Shown piece after piece: positions 46,738 to 58,000 of a stretch of DNA of 64,000 bases. Where the stretch lies: contig NC_065882.2 of NCBI RefSeq assembly GCF_932274485.2, forward strand, positions 58,503,431 through 58,567,430, in the 5' to 3' direction. Each line of letters begins with the position of its first letter. Position 1 is the first letter of the stretch. The notes under the pieces were generated by a model. The model searched no databases. It was not told the origin of the DNA and saw only the letters and a list, made by a program, of their open reading frames with translations. The position numbers were made by a program, and so were the translations under genes. Source of the DNA: Patella vulgata (lineage: Eukaryota; Mollusca; Gastropoda; Patellidae).

Positions 46738-47332
46738 TCAGTGTACTGGAAAACAAAATGACTGTCTGATTATGTGTACATTTGGTTTATTTTAAGTTTT
46801 ACTATTTTAAATTCTTCCCATAATTTGGCTTATTATTGAATTTGAAAAGTACCAATGTTTTGATTTTTTGTGCCTATATGTCGCGTATTGTTATCACCCT
46901 GTTTTTATGGTCATGAGTAACGAAGCCTTTTAATTTTCACAAGTATCTTATACAAGTAAATTTTTTGGAAAATTACTTCATGGGGTTGTTACTCTTGATC
47001 AGTTTTTAATGTTTGTAAATCATCCATGGGAATATTTTTCGTTACTTGCCAACCTGCACATATCTTTATTAATTTTTGTACATTTGTCTTGTGGTGTTTG
47101 TCATTCATTTCATCAATCTATTGAAATTCATTTAATCAATCTATTGAAATTCATTTAATCAATCTATTGAAATTCTCATATTATTCTTTAGAAACATTTC
47201 TGAGTGTCCTGACAGCATGAAAATAAATGGTTTTTAGTCAATTTTACTGTTATTGCAAATATTAAATTTTGCTACTTTAAAAATAAAATATGTAACAAAA
47301 AGTTTGTTTTAAAGTTTTTAATTGTGCTTTAA
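46738..47332. other. 3' region of the HECT gene
   Basis: AT-rich sequence with AAAATAAA at 47219 and 47279 as candidate polyadenylation signals. A 25-bp unit (CAATCTATTGAAATTCATTT) repeats three times at 47115-47170. Confidence 0.4.
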
Positions 47333-48173
47333 ACATACACTATGCAAGAGCTAAATCTGATTATTGCAAGTCTTTATTTAGGTTTCAGATGTCATACATG
47401 TAGAAATTATAAATTAGATCTTTATTTACACAAGCACAAAATCATCTCTGTAGACCCACGATTGGCTTGGATTCGTTGTCTACTTTAATTTTTAAATGGC
47501 GTGGTGGGCAGGGTTTAACCGTTGACATCATACTCCCGGGTCGAGGCTAAATGATAGAGTGTATGAGGCCGCTGTTTAGCGAGGCCTCAACAAATGACAT
47601 CTAAACTATTTAAAGTGCAATAAACTAAACACAGATAATGACAAATAATACAATTCCTGGAGACCATGTGATGACTAATACAGACGAACAGGTCTTCTAT
47701 CTTAATGATATCAATAAAAAAAAAATTATTTCCCCAACAGGCACGACGCCCCTGGTGTCTACCTATAGATTTATCATAATTGTATTATAATATTATGTCC
47801 TATATTCACTTGATTTAACGCATGCCCAAATTACAGGTAAGAATGGAAATTTACTATCTCATTCATTTTATCCAATAGTTATAAAAATCCAAAAAGGTAA
47901 AACACAAACTCGGATATGATGACACTGACAAAAGACAACAAGATTATGTAGGTGGAGTTAACACATGTCAATCAAATGATCGGCCATGCTAAAAATCGGT
48001 GAAGATGGAATTCAATCCCATTTCTAGTCAAACATGACACTGGTAGTAACTATGTTCAGAATAGAGTAATTTGACTGAAATTTTCAATATATTCTTTCAT
48101 CATCTATTTTTGAACTGTTATAGCAAGAATAGTTAACTCCTTATAAAAAATCTCCCATAATGTATCTTTAAGT
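47333..48173. mobile_element. TTAA-type MITE (family Z), ~840 bp copy
   Basis: TTAAACATACACTATGCAAG on the left and CATAATGTATCTTTAA on the right are inverted and each touches TTAA. It lies between the convergent HECT and integrase genes. Confidence 0.6.
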
Positions 48174-48195
48174 ACATAAACATACATATTATGTT

Positions 48196-51100
48196 CTACA
48201 CATTATTGGCAATTAAAATATCTCTGCATCTGATGAAAATGTCTATACCATGCGATTCGGATTCAGCTAACGGGTTTACCATCATCAACTGTTCAGTTGG
48301 AAATTCTGTTGAAGGAACCTCCACTGGATCAAAAGTATGGCCTGACATTGAAACACCTTCTTGACTCCTCCCATAATCTTGCAATTCATTCTGTTGAAAA
48401 ATAAAGTTTGTCTTATACTTCCCAATATTCAAAGGAACTATCATCAGCATGAGTAATTATAATTTGTATGCTCTAGTTACGACTCTACATTTTAAATTAG
48501 CAATAGATGGAAATAAGCCCAAATTTACTGTAATGAGGATCCTTCATATCTTTGAGAAATAAAGGGAAGGGAGGAACAAAAGGTTGCGAAATGCTAAATA
48601 TTGATGTCGTTCGTCCTCTCATGACCCCTATGATTCTCATCAAAATTAACAAAAATCAGGTTGTTGGGTGGCAACATTATATGCCCATACTGAGATGTGG
48701 GTGTAAAAAAAAATAACAGATGTTTAAGGTAGCAATAAGGTGTACCTCTTGTAAATCTATAGTTGAGTGGATAATCTGCCCTGCAATAAACAGTTGAAGA
48801 GGAGATTTATTATGTTCTGTCCTCAATGGTCTTCTCTTGAAAGCTTCACAAAATTGGTCAAGACTACGTTGAATTCTGGGTAAAAATACATAGTGCAAGA
48901 CTTGAAGATGAAGTTCGTCTGTAGGTACAAGAATGTTGTTGGTTTCCATATAGCAGAATAGATTGTAAAATACATTAACACAACCACACCACAGATCCCT
49001 CCAAAATCTCTCAATTCTACAATAAAAACAATTCGCATTATTTTTCTGGGGATCAACGAATCACAATCTCTGTTTCAATGAAATAATACACTTGTATATT
49101 CAGACATTGAGACCAAGAGTCAATCTGGTTCTCTTCCTCCCCTGGTTCATATTAAAAACCAGATATACACATATAGAGAGAAACTATTTCCCCATCTAAG
49201 TCGGTTCCCTCAACTGCAGGAAAATATCCACTGTCTAGCAACACCTGAATCAAACATCAACACACATGTGAATTCAAACTGGACAGGGATATGCTACCCA
49301 TAGTAAACACACTGCATCCTTTTTTTGTAAAAACTTTCGTTTACAAAATTCTTCAAGTCACTCTCTTAATTAATGAAAATTGTTAAAGACATACACTATT
49401 ACTGATATGTGAAGAGACAGTGGGGTAATATACTACCACATTTCAAGTTGGTGTATAAAAATAGGTCCCAGCTCAGACCTCAGTTTCAAATACCATTGAA
49501 TGAAACATGGGTCATGCATGAAGTAGCTGAAATTTGTGAATCCTTTATAGAGACGGTAATTTAAAACTACAGGCTTTGGACAAATGTTGTAGGCTGTGTT
49601 CTCCCATTTCAAATAATACATGTTTTTAGAAAATATACCATACCTCTGATTATGAACACTCCTTCCTGTTATATGACTACCTCTTCCACATCCTTGAGCT
49701 CTCAGCATATACTCTGCAATACCAATATTTTCCCCACCTTTATCCGATCTCACCCTTTTGGGAACTCCATATTCATGGACAGCATGTTTAAAACAATCAA
49801 GGACGGTTTGAGACCTATTGTTATTATTAACTTTAAGATACACCGGAAGCCTAGAATATCCATCAATACCGCCATGAATAACAAAGCGCCAACTGAAACA
49901 TAGAGCAAAACATATCTAACTTGTACTGTGAACATGTATGAATTTGCAATTAAAAATATTAAAATGCCTTTAAAATATAGACTTTCTGGACTACAAATAA
50001 TTGTCTAATATCATTTTATATAATTATTAAGAAATCTGATTAATCAATCTTGTACATAGTAATGTGGTGGGGGAGCCACAGTGGCTAAGTGAGTAAAATC
50101 TTTGGCTTGCTAACCTGGAAATGAAATGAAGTAGGGTTTAACGTCCTACTCTTCTGCACCTAACCTAGGCTAATGGAAGACGGGCATATGCCATACAATG
50201 TGCTATGAGGGAAATTTTCCGGCTTCGGCCTACTCTTATATCGAATTCCAACTCCCAAGGGATCTTTTACGTGCACGCCCTTTTGTTAACAGGACCTCAG
50301 TTTTTTGTCCCATCCAAACGACTAGGCAGCTGTCCTTATCAAGCCCTCTGTTCTGCATCACTGACAAGCAGAAACCATTGCTAACCTGGAAGTCCCCGAG
50401 TTCAATCCCTGCATCAATGGCTGAGAAAGCTCATCTGGATTTTTCTGGACCTGTTCCAACATTAACTTCTAGTATTAATATACCTACCTGATCAATTTGT
50501 GATATCCATCTACATGCCACAAATAGTTTGGCCCAGGTACAGAATAAATTCTTCTTTGAATTGGACTTGAAGTCAGTTTTCGGAATACCACTCCATCTAG
50601 GTCAACTCTGCGAGAACTGTCACGCACTTTACTGACTGGAACTCTTAACCCAGAGGCTCTTAAATGGCTGCAGATGCTGCGATACCCAATATTTGGATAT
50701 TGATGTAAAACTTTAATTACTTGTGTGTCAATTTCCTCATCTGTTATATCACTGTATAAGTTTCTAACAGATAAATCATATTCTGACATCCTTCTAAAAA
50801 TAGTTCTCTTGCTCAATGAAAGTAAGTGCGCTATTTGTGGGACTGAAAAGTCGTTATCCAAAAGGTATTCCAATGTCTCTACTGGAATGCAAAATTTTGG
50901 TCTACCTCGTTGGCCAGTACTTGTCCCCACAATAGGGTGTCGTGTCTGTGTTACTACTTGATCCGTATTTAATCGATCCAGCTGATCCACTGCGCCACAT
51001 AAAAAGTGCAAACACTGTAAAATTGCATGTGGCATCTCCTCGTCAAGATCATTGGAATTCGATGGACTGTTTATAACATCAGCAAATGTACCCATCAATA

Positions 51101-51212
51101 TTTCCAAATTGTTCATAATGTCTGCTAACGAGTTATAGCTGTTACTTTCAAGTATATAAATAATACGTTGAAGTCGGCCACTTAAAAAGTTAATACATTC
51201 ATGGTGTTCCAT
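48196..51212 (-). CDS. DDE (rve) integrase, 4 exons, 479 aa
   Basis: Exons in coding order: 51212-50488, 49892-49644, 49016-48746, 48390-48196. Junctions are GT-AG, and the sum is 1440 nt, open from ATG to TAG. An in-frame TGA 21 nt upstream of the ATG supports the start. Residues about 105-150 (GRPKFCIP ... [20 protein letters not shown]) look like a helix-turn-helix. The catalytic core follows: [10 protein letters not shown] (D235), [33 protein letters not shown] (D292) and [15 protein letters not shown] (E327), with 34 residues between D292 and E327, the DDE pattern of retroviral-type integrases. The C-terminal part has PLSESE-like [13 protein letters not shown]. There is no reverse transcriptase, protease or capsid gene nearby, so I read it as the recombinase of a DNA transposon. 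Intron 1 holds nested SINEs. Confidence 0.88.
50071..50460 (+). repeat. V-SINE interrupted by a second, reversed V-SINE
   Basis: The outer plus-strand head (GGGAGCCACAGTGGCTAAGT) breaks at 50120 and resumes at 50378 (CCCCGAGTTCAATCCCTGCA, its B-box). Between them is a 5'-truncated minus-strand V-SINE (50121-50377). TTGCTAACCTGGAA occurs at 50107-50120 and 50378-50391, the target duplication of the inner insertion. The pair lies in integrase intron 1. Confidence 0.85.
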
Positions 51213-51302
51213 CTTGAAGTTGATATCTTGTCATTTGTACATGCATGGACCGTATATCTATACGGACAATGCAAAAAGATGTTTACTTTTCTCTCACGAA
51301 CT

Positions 51303-51697
51303 GCCGTAAAACGGTCTTAACTTCCGGCCGTGAGCAGTAATTGCGTGGATAGTTGCGCATACAGTGGCGACACCAAACGACGTCATAATGACGGTTGCTA
51401 GGTAGACGTATCAAATTCTAAATTTGTTCAATGTTCATTCTAAATTTGTTCAATGGTCATTCTAAACATGTTAAGCGTTGTCGAAATGAAAATTTGTCCT
51501 TACAATAATAGAAATAACATGAAATAGAATAAAAATTGCAAGATTAGAAGGCCCCATTTACGAGGAACAAATGAAGAAATTAGAATATACATTGTCTTAG
51601 ATAAGAAGTTACACGAATAGACGTTAGAAGTTAGACGATAGCACGTTAGAAGTTAGACGATAGCATGTTAGAATTTTGGCACTAATATACCGCCATA
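51303..51697 (-). repeat. Right terminal inverted repeat
   Basis: It is the reverse complement of the left repeat, with the same ~22-bp reiterated subterminal phrase (51625-51675). A 21-bp duplication (ATTTGTTCAATG plus neighbouring bases, 51421-51450) is found only here. The integrase start codon lies about 90 bp inside its inner edge. Confidence 0.9.
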
Positions 51698-51734
51698 CTT
51701 AATTTCCTAATTAACTGGTTATCTAATTCTGGAA

Positions 51735-52274
51735 CTAACTCCACTCTACAAACTTTTTGTGTCCTTGTACTTTAACCTTTCTATTTGAGAACCGTGATGA
51801 TTTTACGAGTGGGTGTTTTTGAAGTTTATCTAAGAGTCTAATGTTCTCCACTGTCATATCTTCGACGAAAGAAATACCTGATTTGGTCAATTTTCGTCTG
51901 TTTGAAACAACTAATTGCCTCTCGTCCCTTCTCAAAAATCGGACGATAATTCCCCTGGGTTTTTCAGTTTTTGGAGTAGTGTCATCATTTGAAACATGGG
52001 GAAAAGGACCAAGACGATGAGCCGCCTCAATAGAGATTGGTTTATCAATTTTCAGCTTATCTTTGATTAACATGGAGACAATTTTGACACAATCTTCATT
52101 TGGTGTTTCTTTTATCCCAAATACTCGCAGATGGGCTTTTCGTGTATATTGTTCTAAGTTGTTTAATCTGTTTGCTAATAATTTACACTCGCTTTCTTGC
52201 TTCAAGAAGCAATTTTCCACAAGCAATTGTGGAAGCCGGACGGACGAATGGGAACGACGGCAATATACGACCAC
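51735..52274 (-). mobile_element. LINE ORF1 fragment (L1-type nucleic-acid-binding protein)
   Basis: The minus-strand peptide has a coiled-coil-like LANRLNNLEQYTRKAHLRVF, then an RRM-like stretch GIKETPNEDCV, IEAAHRLGP, KPRGIIVRFLRRDERQLVVS and a C-terminal SGISFVEDMTVE. These are hallmarks of L1-type ORF1 proteins. It stops 38 bp from the transposon's right end. Open over about 180 codons, so not very old. The start is uncertain. Confidence 0.75.
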
Positions 52275-52279
52275 ATTAC

Positions 52280-52780
52280 AATATGGGCGTATAAAAATTG
52301 TTTGCGTTAATTTGGGGGTAATCAGCCCGGGTCAGTAGTGTCGGGTATGTCGCCCAGGTATAGGCGCTATGCCCCGACCAGTAGTGGGCTATTTGCCCCA
52401 CTTCCACCACTCGCGCAAGTTTTAAAATGGCCGATATTAAATACTGGTGTTATTATCGATATAAATTTGATTTCTGTATCTTTCATAGCTACTCCACATT
52501 ACCCTATACTCCATCTTGTGCTAACTATATATTGTGACTATCTTGTGGTAACTATGCTTGTCATCATAAATTAGTATGCACAGATAGTTCTTTATATAAA
52601 AAGACCAAACTTCTTTTTTGAGGGTTATTAAAGAATTTCTTATTGTTATAGCATTGTAAATGTGTAAAACATTTTTATATTTTTGAACTTTTTCTATGTT
52701 TTTACTTCAAAATGTGGTATAATGTGTTTTCTTGAAAATAAATAAAAATTTACCAAAAAATATGTTCTTCAAATAAGTTC
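52280..52780. other. No gene recognised
   Basis: A GC-richer stretch at 52325-52430 contains short mirror-like GGTCAGTAGTG / GACCAGTAGTG phrases. Nothing else is identified. Confidence 0.35.
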
Positions 52781-52805
52781 ACATAAACAGCTTCGTTCTG
52801 GCCTT

Positions 52806-52870
52806 TATTTCTGGCGACGTTTCGACGAGGGTTCTCCCGTCTTTATCAAGCAAAGATACGTCGCCAGAAA
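52806..52870 (-). other. Hairpin with hammerhead-like core
   Basis: TTTCTGGCGACG and CGTCGCCAGAAA form a 12-bp outer stem. Read on the minus strand the loop holds TTGATAAAGACGGG and CGTCGAAACG, a close relative of the CTGATGA - stem II - GAAA layout of hammerhead ribozymes carried by Penelope-like elements and retrozymes. The core departs from the consensus, so activity is doubtful. The same words occur in the palindrome at 14048. Confidence 0.35.
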
Positions 52871-52879
52871 TATTTAAGT

Positions 52880-54345
52880 TCACACATATTGGTTTTAGAT
52901 AGGTGTGAATTTTAATCCCCTTTTTCAGAAGTAGAATTTCGATGTCAGTAAAACTATTTAACTAAATATAAAGTTTTGTAGGACGAGGACAATGACAGAT
53001 GACACATTATTGTCGCTGATAAATCATGGCTTGTAACAACTTATAACATTGTCGTCTGTCTGTATATATCTTTTAGTCAGTATAACACCAAGTTGCACGA
53101 GAGACAAGGTGGTTTGGTGATTACTTTATTTATTGCTATATTCTACATGGAAGACTGTTGATTCTGTAACCCAGTCATTCGAGATGAATAGGTGTTAACA
53201 GGTTCATATTGTGTAGGATTTGAGTTCGCATTCAAAAGAGCAAAACTTTGAAATCATGTCAAAATGACAAACGATTAAAGGCTCAATACCACTCTTGTTG
53301 TAACTGAATAATATGTCCCAATCTTTATTCTGGTCAACAAATTGTACTATTTTACAATATTCCAATTAATTAGTGATACAAATTTCATCTTAACATACCT
53401 AATTTAAAAGCCTATAACCTAAACCTTTTCAAATGTGACTTGGATTTAAAAATATTTTCGAACCCTCTGGACAAGTAAAGTAGGATGTAACGGATAATTT
53501 ACACAACAGGTAGGACACTTAAACATCTAGTACTTAGAATAAGGCTATTATTTATTTTCTGGAGCTGTCAAGCCAGCAAGAGTGTTATTCTCCCTTTAAG
53601 TAGGTCATTTGGTGCTTTTTTAAAATTTGTATTAAAATTGGTTTGTAATCAAAGTTTCTGTGCAACTTTTAAAATGGCTAAATTTTGCCCAGTTGAAATG
53701 ATTACTATTACTATAATTAGTTAATAATTTTTTTTTCTTTAAGATTCTTGACAAAATCGGTAACATCTAAAGGGAAGTGATGCCTGGTTGTGACGTTTCT
53801 TTTTTCTTTTTTTTGAAGTGATGTCATATATTTTTTTTTTTAAGTGCAAAACTTTGAAATCGGGTCAAATGTTGATGGCAAAAGACTAAGTAGGTCATTT
53901 GGAGCTTATTGTGGAGAATGAGAATTGCTATAATAACTATTAGAAGTGAAATATTAATAATAATTTTGATATAACAATTTTCTGCTGTCTGCATCATTGA
54001 AGACACATGAAATCATTCACCCCTCTAGAAACAAAAACCATATATTAGATTTTGTTATGTAACAGTCTTATGCAATGTACGGTCATTTTTCTGACGTATA
54101 TAAAACAGACATTCACTACGGTGAGCCATGTGGGAAATAGTAATTTGATTGTATCTTTTTCCCTTGTTTATTATGTTCCTTTAAAGATTTCAACTTTTTT
54201 CTGTATTTAAATTTTTAATGTAATTCACTTGTTTTTAAATAGCGTTACAAATGTTTTCGTTTCAGTTATGATTAAATTTTCATTTTATGGAATTCCACGT
54301 GGCCACTCGCGTACTTTATGTTATGTTCATACTAACTATAGATTT
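52880..54345. other. No gene recognised
   Basis: AT-rich sequence with only short frames. Confidence 0.4.
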
Positions 54346-54362
54346 ATTAGTACTTTCTCTGT

Positions 54363-54700
54363 TCAAACCTCCGTACGTATATCAGTATAGAAACTATTCT
54401 GAGATGTAACAATATTACGGCCTTTCCAATTATTGGTTCCAAATTCATCAACAAGAAATATAGCACGTAATGTGTGGTATTTTGATACATTAAATGGTAT
54501 ATAGACATGGCGACCCAAAACCTTGCCATAAATGAAAGGGTAATAAACAGTGTGGTCAGTTAGCTTTTTGATTGTTATAAACATCATTTGGCCGCTTGTT
54601 TTTGAAACCCCACCGACAGTGATGGAATATATTTTGTTGGCCAAATTAGGTAATAGTCCCTGCCGGTATGCAAGGTAGGGTGCATGTCTATTAAATATTT
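54363..54700 (-). pseudogene. Possible coding remnant, IgGFc-binding-like
   Basis: A 93-codon minus-strand frame (MMFITIKKLTDHTVYYPF, VYIPFNVSKYHTLR, NWKGRNIVTSQ) is preceded in another frame by TGRDYYLIWP. The order GRDYYL, then FITI..LTDHTV, then KGRNIVTS recalls the N-terminal domain of IgGFc-binding-like proteins common in molluscs. The similarity is from memory and weak. It lies head-to-head with the NXPE gene. Confidence 0.25.
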
Positions 54701-54738
54701 AGAATTTAGGGTTTTAGTCCATGAGGACTGTTGGCACC

Positions 54739-54746
54739 TATAAAAG
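54739..54746 (+). promoter_or_regulatory. Candidate TATA box of the NXPE gene
   Basis: TATAAAAG lies 264 bp before the start codon, and the ATG is 10 nt after a good TTTCTTTTACAG acceptor, so a short 5' untranslated exon followed by an intron is plausible. This is a motif match only. Confidence 0.35.
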
Positions 54747-55002
54747 AGAGAGCGGGGAACTCACGCAGACTGTCTTGACATCTATAAAAAAAGCATATTA
54801 TTTTTGAGAACGGAGGGGGGGGGGGTTGTGACGATCAATTGCCCCACATTTTCAAAAATAAAACTTAGTCTGCAGTTTTGGTCACGAAAGGAAAAACACA
54901 GCGTTGAAGACAGTGAACCAGTTGTACTACACAGATCTTTCTTATATATTAGAGGTGTTAATACACAGATTAAATTATCATTTCTTTTACAGATATATTA
55001 AG

Positions 55003-58000
55003 ATGAGGCGCTTTAAAATATTCGGTTATTTAGTCTGTGGATTGTTTTCACTTTTCCTGACAATTAAATGGCGGTAGGTTCATTCTTCATTAATTGAAAC
55101 ACAATAATCAGATCGATCTATATTTTAGGACTTCCGAAACAAATGTGGTGTATGACACAAACAATATGTAATTTCGGAGCTAACACATGATGAAGGATTG
55201 AAACCACGTCATTTGACTCAATGAAAGACCTTATGATCTAAAGCCCACACGTTAGACCACTGGATCCCACCCTTTCCCCAATCATCAGACATATATAGGC
55301 GAAGTATTTCGAAATGTAGTTATTTATCAACTAAAGAAATGCTACTCCTTCATTAAGAATCATTAAACATACATTCTGTAAAATTTACATAAAGAGCTGA
55401 CCATTCTGGCTATAATATAGCTTAAAAAATAGATAATTTAAAATGAAGATATTGAAAATTTCTTTCAAATTACTCCATTCTGAGCCAAGTTATCACTGTT
55501 TGTAGTTTTGACAAGATGTGTGCATTGTCTTAACCAGGGCACTGGTATATTAGAGACTTAGTCTCGCTTTCCTATTTTTAAATTAAAAGGTGAACCGTTC
55601 TAATCTAGTTAAAATCTCGAGTATCCGATGCCATCGAGAGTTGATTATAGTCTCGTTTTGTTAATAAATGTCTAATTTATAATTTATATAACTTTTCAGT
55701 CCTAAAGAGATACCTGCAATAGGCAGATTTAGCTCTTGCATAATATATGTTTAGCTATTGTGAATTTTATTTTACAGAAACACAATTGGTGTGTCGCCTG
55801 GTTTGGATTTTTCAAACGATAGGTTCATAATAAATATGAATCACTTTAAAATGAATTATCCACAATATGTAGACAGATACAAGCAACTTATAAATACGTC
55901 TTTGGATCTGTCCGATTTTATTTATCAACTACCTAAAGATATAAAGGTATCCAGTCTAAATCACGGGTGTAGGAAATGTTCAGATGCGTGTATAAATGTT
56001 ACTTTAACGCCTTCACCTAAGTGCCGAGGGTCGCAGTGTATGTGTTACTCTCAGAATCAAATTTATAACCATTTACTTATCTCGGATAACCAATTTCTGT
56101 TTACAAAACAGATGATAACGGCAGAAAAAATGACGATACGTGACAAGAGAATTACAAATGAAACGCAAGTGCCCGATCTTTCAAAATCTGTAATCATAGT
56201 CTTAACCGGTCGTTTAGCTCTTAAAACTAAACACGAATTGCAGATACAGTTAATCCTAAAAGACAAACACGGAAACATTTTAAAACGGGGCGGAGACGAT
56301 GTCCGTGCCTGGATAACGAGGTCTAAGAACAAAAGGGCGATGTCGGGTCGGGTGTTTGATTTCAATAACGGGACGTATTTAGTGAGATTTCCTACACTTT
56401 GGAATGGTACTAACACTGTTTCGATTGTTATACCCTATTACAGAGAAGAAAGTGCCACATTATTCAGATGGTACAGAACACTGAATTCTATGTATTATCA
56501 CATTGGTTTGTTTATCAAAGGCACATTGAATCAAAACACTCTATGTTTACCATTGCCTAAAATAATTGGATATCAGGAAATCTGCAATTTCACCACACTC
56601 AATGATGGACGTCCTTGGTATTGTGGCCGTCCGCCATCAGCTACTCTAACTTGTGACGATTTTTCGGGGCTCAGAGACTACAGATTTTCCGATGTTGGAG
56701 CTACGCATGCCGAAAGTAAACTGCTATCAAGGTATTTCTTATATACATGTATTTTGGTTGACTCCAGGCACTGTTGGATTATACCCTAATGCATGTAACG
56801 ATAACATGTAAGAATAAAGGTAACTCAGTGAATAAGACACTGGCTCTCTAATAGTAGGCCCGGGGTTCGATCCCGGCGTCGGATGTTAGGAAAAACCCAG
56901 GTCCCATGTATATTTTTGTGCTACTAAAAGAACCCTTGACAACTGGAATTGGATATAAGAGTAGGGTGTAGTACCACCGCATGCCTTTCTTCATTTGCCT
57001 AGTCGGTACGTAAATGTAAGAACGTTAAACTATTTCACCTTCATATAATAGGAAAGTTGACATGGTAAGTGTTTATTGAAAAAAAAAAACGGAAATATTT
57101 TATTTACAAACTCGATTTTCAGTCTTAATTTTGTTTTATTTATTATATACACGTATAAAACTGTCATTAACATTATTAACAGGGCACCATGCAGTCACAC
57201 AGATCGAAACCTTTCAGTAATAGTAAACATTGAAGGTAAGTAAGTGGGATGTATTTTACACATTAAAGTGCTTTGGGTTCCCCCCCTCCCAATGTTCCCC
57301 GGTTACCCCCGACCCCATCCCACCCCCCCACTCTGCTAAAGACCCCTACGTGCAAGCGAATTATTGAAATAAAATTATTTGATATGTTAGTAACAAAATG
57401 ACCATTTTTGTGTCGAGTGGACTTTTACCAAATTGGCAAACTAACCATGTGGTCGGGGTTCGAAACCGGTGTTGCCCGAGATAGTTTCCCAGAATTTTCA
57501 AGCATGGTATGCCCTTGTAGTGGTGCAGTCTGTAGATCCTGGCAAGAAAATGCGTCTAGCCGTTGAGATATGACGAAAATCGAGGCCCTGTATGCACGTA
57601 AAAGAACCCCTGGCGGTTGGAATTCAATTGATGTCGTATACCCGAGGGAGCCACGGTGGCTGGGTGGTTAAGACGCTGGCTCGCTAGCCTGGAGGTCGGG
57701 TGTTCGACCCCTGCATTGGCCGAGAAAGTTCATCTGGATTTTCCGATGTGGTTTCCCCTTGTCAGTAGTGCAGAACGGAGGGCCTGACAAGGACAGCTGT
57801 CTAGTCCTTCGGATGAGACGAAAAACCGAGGTCCCGTGTATACATTGGAATGCACGTAAAAGATCCCTTGGCAGTTGGAATTCGATATAAGAGTAGGCGA
57901 TAGTGCCGCTGCCCGGGCAAAATTTCCCTCATAGCACACTGTATGGCGTATGCCCGTCTTCATTAGCCCAGTATAGGAGCAGAATAGTAGGACATTAAAC

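Larger units (their letters stand above)
34064..51697. mobile_element. 17.6-kb TIR transposon carrying a HECT ligase and a DDE integrase
   Basis: Left end 34064 (TATGGCGGTATATTAGTGCC) and right end 51697 (same in reverse complement) begin terminal inverted repeats that stay near-identical for about 375 bp. The differences are a few substitutions and one 21-bp duplication near 51421-51450. Enclosed are two convergent, intron-containing genes, HECT ligase on plus and rve integrase on minus, both with open frames. The ends are TA in both flanks, so the target duplication could be TA, or the TA could belong to the repeat; no longer duplication is visible. Introns and the gap between the genes hold later insertions: SINEs, a Tc1 copy, a family Q repeat and a TTAA MITE. 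The integrase resembles rve-type integrases I associate with large animal DNA transposons, but I cannot assign the whole to a named superfamily. Confidence 0.88.

Noticed and set aside
48196-51212. Retrovirus-like or LTR element suggested by the integrase
   Set aside because: No reverse transcriptase, protease, capsid gene, LTR or primer-binding site is present. The flanks are inverted, not direct, repeats, and the gene has introns.
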